A stretch of 64,000 nt of DNA from assembly GCA_017551625.1 (NCBI GenBank), contig JAFZLF010000001.1:1-64000 (forward strand). The letters are read 5' to 3'. The translations under genes were made by a program, and so were the position numbers. Under the pieces are notes generated by a model, which was given only the letters and a program-made list of their open reading frames with translations, ran no database searches and was not told the origin of the DNA. Numbering within the stretch: the first letter of the stretch is position 1; every line of letters starts with the position of its first letter. Shown here in pieces: positions 1 to 9,132 of the stretch. Origin of the DNA: Clostridiales bacterium (GTDB taxonomy: Bacteria > Bacillota > Clostridia > Saccharofermentanales > Saccharofermentanaceae).

Positions 1-1254
1 CAGTCGATGATGATCAATGTAGAAGGCAAGGCAGATGAAAACATCAAGGCGGCCGTCGAGGCACTGGTAAAGCATCACGACATACTGCGAGCGGTATACA
101 GGGACAAGGAACTGATGGTATTACCGGTCAGTGAGAGTAAACTGTGTGATTTCTACACCTATGATTACCGTGGAGAGAGTGATGCAGCAAAGAAGATCGA
201 AGAGACCTGTACGCAGATCCAGGGAAGTATCGATCTTGAGAACGGACCTCTGGTGAAGATCGCCGTATTCCAAACCGATGACGACAAGGTAATGATGTTC
301 TGTATCCATCACCTGGTAGTAGATGGAGTATCCTGGAGAATCTTAATTGAAGATTTCGGAACTGTATTGGAACAATTGGAGAAAGGAGAAAATATAACAC
401 TTCCCAGAAAAACTGCATCGTTTAAAGAATGGTCTGAGAAATTAAGTAGATACGCAGAGGAAAGTGATTTGAGAAAAGATAAAGAATTCTGGAAAAAACA
501 TATTGCACAGATTGTTCCATCTCCATGTAACAGTACTGGCAAAAGAAAGCAAAAATCCATTAACCTGTCGCTTGGTTCTGAATATACTGGACTATTGTTG
601 AATGAAACTCAAAATGCATTTAATACGGATATACAAGATTTGCTTATTTCTTCATTGGTTGAGTCAATATATGGCTGGAAAAGGACGGAAAACGTTGTGA
701 TCAATATGGAAGGACACGGAAGAGGAGACCTTGGAGATGAAATGAATATATCTTCAACTGTCGGATGGTTTACGGTACAATATCCTCTTTCTTTTACCCA
801 TTATGATGATATGGCGGACAACATCATTTCTGTAAAAGAAACTCTGAGGTCAATACCACATTCTGGAATGACATTCGGACTTTTGTATTCGCCGGATGAT
901 TATGTAAAACCGGATATCGCCTTTAACTATATGGGTGAATTCAGCACAAGAACTGATGATTCAGAGGGATATACAGTATACAGTCCTGGGAATAATATAT
1001 CTGAAGAAAATGATCCACTGTATAACATTATGGTCAATGGAACCGTTGTAGATGGTATTTTCAATGTTCAAATCATGTATGTAAATTCGATTAGCAGCGA
1101 TGCGGAAATGAAAGTGTTTGCAGATTTGTATCTTGATAACTTACGGAAAATCATCTCGTTCTGTGCTTCAAGAGAAGAGAGTACTACAACTATATCTGAC
1201 TTGGATGAAGGTGTTTCTGAAAATGAAATGGAATTCATCAACTCCTTGTTTTGA
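1..1254 (+). CDS. NRPS C-terminal fragment ending in an epimerization domain (5' end outside window)
   Basis: The reading frame is open from base 1, so this is the tail of a longer NRPS. The visible ~417 residues form one epimerization (E) domain, which converts the carrier-bound residue of its module to a D/L mixture. Hallmarks in order are HHLVVDGVSWRIL, DLLISSL, EGHGRGD (usually EGHGRE), STVGWFT, a PHSGMTFGLL segment and FNYMGEF. The first ~115 residues align well with the two internal E domains of the giant NRPS at 32218. The last ~18 residues (ISDLDEGVSENEMEF...) are acidic and helix-prone, as expected for a donor communication (COM) segment. The next gene starts with a C domain of the type that follows E domains, so this protein probably hands a D-configured peptide to it. 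From about base 345 onward the gene is clearly more A/T-rich than its beginning. The identity of the epimerized residue lies upstream of the window. Confidence 0.93.
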   Translation, partial: QSMMINVEGKADENIKAAVEALVKHHDILRAVYRDKELMVLPVSESKLCDFYTYDYRGESDAAKKIEETCTQIQGSIDLENGPLVKIAVFQTDDDKVMMFCIHHLVVDGVSWRILIEDFGTVLEQLEKGENITLPRKTASFKEWSEKLSRYAEESDLRKDKEFWKKHIAQIVPSPCNSTGKRKQKSINLSLGSEYTGLLLNETQNAFNTDIQDLLISSLVESIYGWKRTENVVINMEGHGRGDLGDEMNISSTVGWFTVQYPLSFTHYDDMADNIISVKETLRSIPHSGMTFGLLYSPDDYVKPDIAFNYMGEFSTRTDDSEGYTVYSPGNNISEENDPLYNIMVNGTVVDGIFNVQIMYVNSISSDAEMKVFADLYLDNLRKIISFCASREESTTTISDLDEGVSENEMEFINSLF

Positions 1255-1327
1255 CCATTAGTGAAATGAAACCTTTAGGAAAATGTATGTAAGCAAAATA
1301 ATTCAAACCTGATCAGGAGAGCATAAA

Positions 1328-4300
1328 ATGTCAAAAGTACAAAGTGTAAATGATAAAATTGAAAATATATACTCATTGACACCATTACAAGAAGGTATGT
1401 TATACCACAATATGTTGGATAATGATTCAACTAGTTATGTGATTCAGAATGTCTTTTCTATCGAAATGAAAATGGAAGATTCTTTGATAGAAGATGCTTT
1501 GGAATTATTGTCGAAAAGGTATTCCATTTTTCGAACAGTTTTTGTCAGTGAAAAGGTGACAAAACCCAGGCAAATTGTCTTAAAAGAACGAAAGATTGAA
1601 TATCATAGTTTGGATTGGTCTTCATATTCTGAAGAAAAAAAAGATATGCTAGTCACTTATGCTAAAAATGATGTGGCACGCCGATTTGATTTGCAAAAAG
1701 ATTCATTGTTTAGAGTAACGAAGATTAATTTTGGTGAGAATTGTACCAAGTTAATCTGGACTATACATCATATAATCATGGATGGATGGTGTGTGGGTAT
1801 CGTATTCCAAAAGTTTTGGGATTATTTCCTTTTACTGAATAATCATGTCGACAAGAATACAATTATTCAGGAGATTGCTCAAGAAAAAGCTAAAAGCAGT
1901 GAGTATAGTGCGTATATTAACTGGCTGGGCAGGCAGGACCAGGAGAAAGCGAAAGAATACTGGCGGGAGCTGTTAAGTGATTATGACAATGACTGTGCAG
2001 TAGTAAGCGTAGGCAGACCGGAGCCGACAGAAGAGCAGATGCGGCGGCAGACGATAACGGTAGATGAAACTGTAACCGCGGACTTAAAGAAGTTTGCAGA
2101 GGAGAATGAATGCACCATCAACACCGTGGCGGAGGTTGCATGCGGACTTATGCTGCAGGCATACAGCGGCTGTAAAGATGTCGTATTCGGAAAGGTAGTC
2201 TCCGGCCGAAATGCGAATATCGTCGGAATAGAAGACATGGTCGGACTGTTTGTTAATACGATTCCGGTGAGAGTGAAGGCGGAAGCCGGAAAGACAGTAA
2301 AGCAGCTGCTTATCGAACAGCAGAAGCAGGGCAATGAGAGTACGGGATATGACTACTGTTCGCTGGCGGAGATCCAGAGTGGAACAGAGCAGGGGTCCGG
2401 GCTGATCAAGGTGCTGTATGTATTCGAAAATTACACTTCTGGTACACAGCAAGCATCAGTTATTTATGAATCATTTCGAGAGCAGACGAACTATGCCCTT
2501 TCTGTTGCAGGATATGAAACAGAGGGAAAACTGGGTTTTGATGTAATGTATGATCCAAACGAGTATAGTGATGAGGAAATGCATGCAGTACTGGAACGCC
2601 TGGTAAAGATCTGTGAAGAGATCGCAGAGAAGAAGGATGGTCTGGTAGAAGACATCGAGACGGTCATTGAGGAAGAGAAGAATCGGATCCTCACTGATTT
2701 CAACGATACGGCAACAGAGTATCCGAAGGATAAGACGATCGTTGAGCTGTTTGAAGAACAGGTAGAAAAGACACCTGACAACACTGCCATTATCTTCGGA
2801 GATGTGCGCCTTACCTATTCTGAACTGAATGCTAGAGCCAACCAACTGGCTCATATACTCAGGGAGGATTGTGGTGTAAAGCCCGATGATTTTGTAGCGA
2901 TTGTAGCGGAAAGAAGCCTGGAGATGATCGTAGGCATCTACGGAATTATCAAAGCAGGCGGAGCGTATGTGCCAATCGATCCAACTTATCCGGAAGATCG
3001 CGTTGCATATATTCTTGAGGATTCGTCCCCGAAGGCGGTACTGACTTACCATGCCTCAATTAAGTCATCGATACCCGTAATCAACCTTGCAAAAAAAGAA
3101 TTATATGAAGGTGCATGCGAAAATCTTGAGAAAGTGAATAAACCGGAAGACATAATATACTGTATCTATACATCTGGAACGACAGGAAGACCGAAAGGTG
3201 TACTGAATAAGCACCGTAGTCTTGTAAATCTGATAAACTGGATGCAGCACAAATACCCACTTTCTGAAAATGATGTGATCCTTCAAAAGACCACATACGT
3301 ATTTGATGTTTCTGCAAGCGAAATCTTCTGGTGGTTTATCGCCGAAGGAAAACTTGCTATTCTCCGACCGGAAGCGGAGAAGGATCCTGAGGAGATAGCT
3401 GTCGAGATTGAAAAGTATAAAGCTACGGTCGTGGATTTTGTTCCATCAATGCTATCGGCATTCATTACTATGCCGGATCGTTTTATTGAGAAGGTCAAGA
3501 GCTTACGCTACGTTCTAGCCGCAGGAGAGGCTCTGAATGCAGAATTGGTTAAAACCTTCTATGCGGTGATGAGATGCCACGGTAGCGGGACTTTGCTTGG
3601 GAATATCTACGGTCCGACAGAAGCAGCAGTATACTCTACATATTTTGATTTGAATCCGGATTTCGAGGAAGATACCGTATTGATCGGTCGTCCGATTGCA
3701 AACGCACAAGTATATATCGTAAACGGAGAAAAACTTTGCGGAATTGGAATCCCTGGAGAATTATGTATAGCCGGAGACGGTCTTGCCAGAGGTTATCTGA
3801 ACCGATCGGAACTGACGGAAGAGAAGTTCGTGAAGAATCCGTTTGGCGAAGGCAGAATGTACAGATCCGGCGATCTGGCAAGATGGCTTCCTGACGGAAA
3901 TATCGAATATCTTGGCCGAATCGATGAACAGGTGAAGATTCGAGGCTTCCGAATCGAACTCGGCGAGATCGAAAGCCGTATCCGTGAGATCGAGGCGGTA
4001 AAAGACTGTGCAGTTATTGCACGGGCAGACGCAAGCGGAGAGAAGGCAATCTATGCCTACTATGTAAGTGAAGAGGAACTCAGTATTTCTGAGATCAGGG
4101 AAGAGCTTGGTAAGACCATGCCGGATTACATGATCCCGTCGTACATGATGAGGATCGAGTCTATTCCTGTCACGAGGAACGGGAAACTGGATAAGAGAGC
4201 ACTTCCGGAGATCGAAGCGGGAGCAGGAAGAGAATATGTAGCCCCGAGAAATGAGACGGAAGAAACCATTTGCAGAATAATCAGAGAGATCCTTAATGTG

Positions 4301-4480
4301 GAGAAAGTGGGCATCAAGGATAGTTTCTTCGCTTTGGGCGGCCACTCTTTAAGAGCGACCAGACTTATAAACCGGATCGAAGCGGAAACAGGAACGAGGA
4401 TCACATTGAAAGAAGTCTTCAGTCATCCGACTCCAGAACAGTTAGCTTACCAGATTAATGGGGAAGAAGGTTCAGTATAT
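1328..4480 (+). other. NRPS module: C(D-acceptor)-A-T, specificity code DVSDLAIVY
   Basis: Boundaries are approximate. The condensation domain carries HHIIMDGW, where Trp after DG is typical of domains that accept a D-configured donor, and it follows a gene ending in an E domain. Pocket residues read from FDVSASE, VVDFVPS, VLAAGE and IYGPTEAAVY give D-V-S-D-L-A-I-V-Y. I know no clear match for this code, so the substrate is left open. Confidence 0.7.
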
Positions 4481-7400
4481 ACGCCGATTCCGAAGGCAGA
4501 GAAGAAAGAATACTATCCAATGTCTTCGGCGCAGAAGAGAACATATCTTATCTGCCAAATGGATCCGGATGGAATCCTGTATAACATGCCGCAAAACCTG
4601 AAACTTACGGGAAAGGTGCGTCCTGAAGCGCTGAAGGAAGCTTTGCAGGAGATGCTCAACCGACATGAAATCTTAAGAACACAATTCCTCATGGTGGAAG
4701 GAGAACCTGTGCAGAGAATCCTTGAGCATGTTGAAGCAGACTTCGATTATGTGGAAGATGCGGAGACATCGGAAGATAAGCTGATTTCAGATTTTATAAG
4801 GCCGTTTAACTTAAGTGAGGCCCCTCTTGTGAGAGTTCGTTTGGTGAACAGAGGAGAATACTATCTGCTGAGTATCGACATGCACCATATCGTCGGAGAC
4901 GGCATGAGCATGGGCACGTTCACAAGAGAACTAAATGCACTATATAACGGAGAGACACTCGAGCCGCTTTCACACCAGTTCAAGGATTACAGCGAATGGA
5001 TGGCAGCAAGGGATCTTAGCTCACAGGCAGACTACTGGAAGAGCCAGTACGATGAAGAGATACCTGTGCTGGATATGCCTCTCGACTATGCAAGACCGCA
5101 GGAACAGAGCTACAGCGGTGCAACGATATATAAAGACACGGGAAAAGAACTCTGTGAGAAGATTAAGAAGATCGCAAGTGAGACAGGAACCACTGAATTC
5201 ATGGTTCTTCTGTCTGCCGCTATGGTTCTTCTTACGAAGTACAGCCGCCAGGAGGATATTGTTATCGGATCTCCAATCAGTGGCAGAACGCATAAGGATA
5301 CCGAAAGCATGCTCGGCATGTTTATTAACACACTGGCCATGCGCGGAAGACCGGAAGGTAAGAAAACATATCTCGAGTTCCTATCCGAAATACAAGAGAC
5401 ATGTCTTAAGGCCTATGAGAATCAGGAGTATCCGTTTGAGGAACTAGTAGAAGCGGTAGAAGTACAGAGAGAATTATCCAGAAGTCCTCTCTTTGATGTC
5501 ATGCTTGTTCTCCAGAATAATGAGGCAGAAGAAATACATTTTAACGGCGCACTGGCGGAGTATGTAGAAACGAAATATACGGTAGCAAAGTTTGACCTTA
5601 CATTTCATATCCAAGAGCAAGATGGGGACTTTGAGATTGGACTTGAATACTGCTCGGCGCTGTTTACAGAAGAAAGCGCCCGTTCGATCATTGACCATTT
5701 CGTTGTGATTCTGCAAAAACTTACATCAGATCCGCAACAGAAGATCGGTAAGATTGAGATGCTCAGTGAAGAGGAAAAAGAGAAGATACTACAAGATTTC
5801 AACGATACAGCGACAGACTATCCGAGAGAAAAGACGGTAGTAGACCTGTTTGAAGAACAGGTAGAGAAGACACCTGATAACGTAGCTGTAGTCTTTGAAG
5901 AAACCAGTCTGACATACCGGGAACTGAACGAGAGAGCGAACCTTATTGGACATCTCCTCCGTGAGAAGTATGAAGTAACTTCGGATGATCATGTGGCAAT
6001 TCTCGCGGATCGAAACGTCGATATCGTTGTCGGTATCCTGGGTATCCTGAAAGCCGGCGGAGCTTATGTACCGATCGATCCGAACTATCCGGATGACAGA
6101 AAGTCCTTTATTCTGAAAGATTGCAGCCCCAAGGCCTTGCTCACATACAAAACGAATATGGAGACGAAGATCCCTGTGATCGACCTTTCTGACAGCAGTG
6201 TATATGAGGGCGAGAAGGAGAATCTGGAAAGAGTAAATGGTCCGGAAGATTTGATCTACTGTATCTATACTTCCGGAACGACAGGCAGACCGAAAGGCAG
6301 TGAAATCGAGCATAGAAACGTTGTTCGTCTTGTCAAGAATACGAACTATGTGGAGCTTGACGAGAATACGGTGATTCTACAGACCGGTTCGATGTCATTC
6401 GATGCATCTACGTTGGAAGTTTGGGGCACGCTCCTTAACGGAGGAAGACTGGTACTTACGAATCTGGATGTATTAACAGACAGCCGAAGATTAAAAGAAA
6501 CAATTGAAAAACAGGGCATCACGACTATGTGGATGACCTCTACGCTCTTTAATCAGATGATCGTGACAGACGAATCCGTATTTGATGGATTGAAGCATCT
6601 TCTGATCGGCGGAGAAAAACTTTCGGATCAGCATGTCCGTATGTTCAAGGACAGAAAGAACGGCGTAAAACTCACCAACGGATATGGCCCTACGGAAAAT
6701 ACGACATTCACGACAACCTACGAGATTCCAGACGATTTCGAGAAGATCCCGATCGGGAAACCGATTTCAAATACGACGATATACATTATGCAGGAAGAGA
6801 CTCTGTGTGGTATAGGTGTTCCTGGAGAGCTCTGCACTGGCGGAGACGGAGTCGCCAGAGGCTATCTGAACCGTCCGGAACTGACGGAAGAGAAGTTCGT
6901 GAAGAATCCGTTTGGCGAGGGCAGGATGTACAGATCGGGTGACCTGGTAAGATGGCTGCCGGATGGGAATATCGAGTTTTTAGGCCGAATCGACGATCAG
7001 GTGAAGATCCGAGGCTTCCGTATCGAACTTGGCGAGATCGAGAGTCGTATTCGTGAAATCGAAAGAGTCAAGGACTGCGCCGTCATAGTACGGGAAGATG
7101 CAAACGGCGAGAAGGCGATCTATGCCTACTATGTAAGTGAAGAGGAACTCAGCGCATCTGAGATCAGGGATGAACTTGCAAAGACGATGCCGGATTACAT
7201 GATCCCGTCGTACATAATGAGGATCGAATCTATTCCTGTCACGCGGAACGGAAAACTGGATCGTAAAAAGCTTCCAATCCAGATCCGAAAAGAGAGTTCT
7301 GATAGTGATCAACCGCATACTCCTGAAGAGGAGTTGGTAGCTCAACTTGTTAAAGAGATTCTTCATATCGAAAGCGTAGGCGTGGAGGACAACTTCTTCT

Positions 7401-9049
7401 ATATTGGAGGCAACTCTTTGCGTTCGATTAATCTAGCCTCTCGTCTGAAAGAAAGAGGATACTCTGTTTCTATCTCTGAAATTATGTCTGCACAGACTAT
7501 TTGGCGTATCAGCCAGTTGATTGCCAATAAAGGAGTGGAGATACATGAAAATGAATGCGATTTGTTCAGGTTCGAAAAGTATGCTGATATTGTCAATTAT
7601 ATCGATATGCAGTACGAGCGGTTTAATCAGTCAATCCTTTCCTCTGGTGAGGAAATGGTCTATCCTCTTTCTCCGGTACAACGACAGATGATCGTTGTTG
7701 GAGCATTGAGTATGCGAGCGGCATTTAAACTTGACTTCAAGGTTGATACAAACCGCTTGAAGAGAACTATGATTTCTCTTATCAACGAGCAGGGACTATT
7801 CAGAACTGTTGTCAGCAGAAGGGGAAATAAAAGGTTCAACAAGCAGTTCAAACCCTGTAGTGATGTGGACATCCCGTTCATTGATGCATCGTCGCTCACC
7901 AAAGAAGAAAAGATGAAACTGGATGGTTATCTGAGAAAACTTTCGGATGTGAGATACAAGCGGATGACGAGAAGAATGCATAACCATGTGCTTTATCAAT
8001 TTATTATCGTCAAATATGCGGATGATGACTGGTTTTTCTATATGCCGATCAGTCACTTGATCTATGACATGTATAGTGCTGATGTATTGCAGATTCATCT
8101 GAATCGCATTTATCGGAATAATGGTCAGCCGTCAAAGGATAAGATCAATCAATATATCGACTACGTCCAGTGTATGTCTGATGGGCCTAAGGATATCGAC
8201 TATAAGGGGATGCGCGAATTACTGTGTATTGATGAGCTTGCTACAACGACCACTCTCTGCAAAGACAAGCTAAAGAAAAAGTTTAATGGAGTCTCGTTTA
8301 CTGTTGATTTGAAAGATACATCACTGGATGTAGATGAAGAGATGCTTTGGACTCTAGCGCACTATATTTTCAATAGAATCTGCTTCTTTGCAACAAAACT
8401 GGAGAAGTTCCCATTTGCAACACTGATCTCCCAGAGAAGATACGGAGATAAGGCTTTTTACAACACCATAGGGTGCTTTGCGGATTATATTCGTTTGTGC
8501 GACAGCGCAGATAACCCTATTGACTACCAGATGGTGCAAAACTATCTGGAAAGATTGAGCGACCATAGGATCAATCAAATAGGTTTGCTGTGGGGAATCT
8601 CCGGCTGGTTTTCATTCCCTAAGACAGGGTTCGAAGAAGCTAGAAAAGTGGCCAAATTAGTACGAAAGACTACTAAAATCTTCACGCCGGCATTTGATCA
8701 TATTGGTCTGATCGATCTTGTTGCTGATACAGGAAAGCAAGGAGAAGAAAACGGGAATGTCGAGGAATATAAAAAACTAATACAAAACATCATTAATCTG
8801 GGCAGTATCGGCTATTCCGGGAAGAAATTTTATGTATCAGCCTTCTGTACAAAAGGAACTGGACAAGCCATGCGCGACTTTGTTCAGAAAGAACTGGATG
8901 AATATGTTAAACGCAAATTCGCGAACAAGGCAATGGACAGAGACGATCCGATATATATGGAGTATGTCCAAGGCCAGCTCATGAATTCGTCCGAGAAAAA
9001 GGAAAGTGCTGAGGCAGAAAAAGAGGAAGGCGCAGTCAGTATTAAATGA
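1328..9049 (+). CDS. Two-module NRPS, C-A-T-C-A-T with terminal condensation-like domain
   Basis: This 2573-residue NRPS extends a peptide by two residues and probably releases it. Domain order: C1 (HHIIMDGW at 147, the D-to-L acceptor type), A1 (TSGTTG at 615), T1 (Ser1007 in GGHSL), C2 (HHIVGDG at 1186), A2 (TSGTTG at 1648), T2 (Ser2030 in GGNSL) and a C-terminal condensation-like domain from ~2070. In the last domain the HHxxxDG motif reads SHLIYDM (2242-2248). The start ATG has an AGGAG site at 1315-1319. The N-terminus runs straight into IYSLTPLQEGM, as in COM-acceptor ends, and matches the E-terminated protein upstream. Hand-extracted codes are DVSDLAIVY for A1 (not assigned) and DALWLGGTF for A2 (Val-like). 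There is no thioesterase. Base composition is patchy: A/T-rich at 1328-1920 and 2410-2580, G/C-richer between them, and A/T-leaning again in the last domain. Confidence 0.95.
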   Translation: MSKVQSVNDKIENIYSLTPLQEGMLYHNMLDNDSTSYVIQNVFSIEMKMEDSLIEDALELLSKRYSIFRTVFVSEKVTKPRQIVLKERKIEYHSLDWSSYSEEKKDMLVTYAKNDVARRFDLQKDSLFRVTKINFGENCTKLIWTIHHIIMDGWCVGIVFQKFWDYFLLLNNHVDKNTIIQEIAQEKAKSSEYSAYINWLGRQDQEKAKEYWRELLSDYDNDCAVVSVGRPEPTEEQMRRQTITVDETVTADLKKFAEENECTINTVAEVACGLMLQAYSGCKDVVFGKVVSGRNANIVGIEDMVGLFVNTIPVRVKAEAGKTVKQLLIEQQKQGNESTGYDYCSLAEIQSGTEQGSGLIKVLYVFENYTSGTQQASVIYESFREQTNYALSVAGYETEGKLGFDVMYDPNEYSDEEMHAVLERLVKICEEIAEKKDGLVEDIETVIEEEKNRILTDFNDTATEYPKDKTIVELFEEQVEKTPDNTAIIFGDVRLTYSELNARANQLAHILREDCGVKPDDFVAIVAERSLEMIVGIYGIIKAGGAYVPIDPTYPEDRVAYILEDSSPKAVLTYHASIKSSIPVINLAKKELYEGACENLEKVNKPEDIIYCIYTSGTTGRPKGVLNKHRSLVNLINWMQHKYPLSENDVILQKTTYVFDVSASEIFWWFIAEGKLAILRPEAEKDPEEIAVEIEKYKATVVDFVPSMLSAFITMPDRFIEKVKSLRYVLAAGEALNAELVKTFYAVMRCHGSGTLLGNIYGPTEAAVYSTYFDLNPDFEEDTVLIGRPIANAQVYIVNGEKLCGIGIPGELCIAGDGLARGYLNRSELTEEKFVKNPFGEGRMYRSGDLARWLPDGNIEYLGRIDEQVKIRGFRIELGEIESRIREIEAVKDCAVIARADASGEKAIYAYYVSEEELSISEIREELGKTMPDYMIPSYMMRIESIPVTRNGKLDKRALPEIEAGAGREYVAPRNETEETICRIIREILNVEKVGIKDSFFALGGHSLRATRLINRIEAETGTRITLKEVFSHPTPEQLAYQINGEEGSVYTPIPKAEKKEYYPMSSAQKRTYLICQMDPDGILYNMPQNLKLTGKVRPEALKEALQEMLNRHEILRTQFLMVEGEPVQRILEHVEADFDYVEDAETSEDKLISDFIRPFNLSEAPLVRVRLVNRGEYYLLSIDMHHIVGDGMSMGTFTRELNALYNGETLEPLSHQFKDYSEWMAARDLSSQADYWKSQYDEEIPVLDMPLDYARPQEQSYSGATIYKDTGKELCEKIKKIASETGTTEFMVLLSAAMVLLTKYSRQEDIVIGSPISGRTHKDTESMLGMFINTLAMRGRPEGKKTYLEFLSEIQETCLKAYENQEYPFEELVEAVEVQRELSRSPLFDVMLVLQNNEAEEIHFNGALAEYVETKYTVAKFDLTFHIQEQDGDFEIGLEYCSALFTEESARSIIDHFVVILQKLTSDPQQKIGKIEMLSEEEKEKILQDFNDTATDYPREKTVVDLFEEQVEKTPDNVAVVFEETSLTYRELNERANLIGHLLREKYEVTSDDHVAILADRNVDIVVGILGILKAGGAYVPIDPNYPDDRKSFILKDCSPKALLTYKTNMETKIPVIDLSDSSVYEGEKENLERVNGPEDLIYCIYTSGTTGRPKGSEIEHRNVVRLVKNTNYVELDENTVILQTGSMSFDASTLEVWGTLLNGGRLVLTNLDVLTDSRRLKETIEKQGITTMWMTSTLFNQMIVTDESVFDGLKHLLIGGEKLSDQHVRMFKDRKNGVKLTNGYGPTENTTFTTTYEIPDDFEKIPIGKPISNTTIYIMQEETLCGIGVPGELCTGGDGVARGYLNRPELTEEKFVKNPFGEGRMYRSGDLVRWLPDGNIEFLGRIDDQVKIRGFRIELGEIESRIREIERVKDCAVIVREDANGEKAIYAYYVSEEELSASEIRDELAKTMPDYMIPSYIMRIESIPVTRNGKLDRKKLPIQIRKESSDSDQPHTPEEELVAQLVKEILHIESVGVEDNFFYIGGNSLRSINLASRLKERGYSVSISEIMSAQTIWRISQLIANKGVEIHENECDLFRFEKYADIVNYIDMQYERFNQSILSSGEEMVYPLSPVQRQMIVVGALSMRAAFKLDFKVDTNRLKRTMISLINEQGLFRTVVSRRGNKRFNKQFKPCSDVDIPFIDASSLTKEEKMKLDGYLRKLSDVRYKRMTRRMHNHVLYQFIIVKYADDDWFFYMPISHLIYDMYSADVLQIHLNRIYRNNGQPSKDKINQYIDYVQCMSDGPKDIDYKGMRELLCIDELATTTTLCKDKLKKKFNGVSFTVDLKDTSLDVDEEMLWTLAHYIFNRICFFATKLEKFPFATLISQRRYGDKAFYNTIGCFADYIRLCDSADNPIDYQMVQNYLERLSDHRINQIGLLWGISGWFSFPKTGFEEARKVAKLVRKTTKIFTPAFDHIGLIDLVADTGKQGEENGNVEEYKKLIQNIINLGSIGYSGKKFYVSAFCTKGTGQAMRDFVQKELDEYVKRKFANKAMDRDDPIYMEYVQGQLMNSSEKKESAEAEKEEGAVSIK
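4481..7540 (+). other. NRPS module: C(L)-A-T, Val-like code DALWLGGTF
   Basis: Boundaries are approximate. The C domain has HHIVGDGMSMG. Pocket residues come from FDASTLE, TMWMTSTLF, LLIGGE and GYGPTENTTF. The code differs from the classic Val code DAFWIGGTF at two positions, both conservative, so Val or another small branched residue is likely. The carrier motif is IGGNSL, the form seen here before terminal condensation-like domains. Confidence 0.72.
7541..9049 (+). other. Terminal condensation-like domain with SHxxxD motif (probable release domain)
   Basis: About 500 residues follow the last carrier domain, with C-domain features: PLSPVQRQMI near the start, then an active-site loop reading SHLIYDMYS at residues 2242-2250. 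The second His and the Asp are kept, while the first His is Ser and the Gly is Met. Known fungal terminal C-like domains that macrocyclize peptides carry SHxxxD in place of HHxxxDG. That this domain releases or cyclizes the product is my inference. A non-catalytic role is possible. Confidence 0.65.
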
Positions 9050-9088
9050 ATTCTCTGAATGAGGGTACTCTTTGTGGATGAGGACAGG

Positions 9089-9115
9089 AAAGAACAGCCG
9101 CTGGCTGTTCTTTTC
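9089..9115 (+). terminator. Intrinsic terminator after the two-module NRPS
   Basis: A perfect 11-bp stem (9089-9099 with 9103-9113) with a 3-nt loop is followed by a run of T. It lies 40 bp after the NRPS stop codon. Partial read-through could still feed the exporter genes, since no convincing promoter is visible between this stem and 9133. Confidence 0.85.
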
Positions 9116-9132
9116 TGATTCTGTGAGATATA

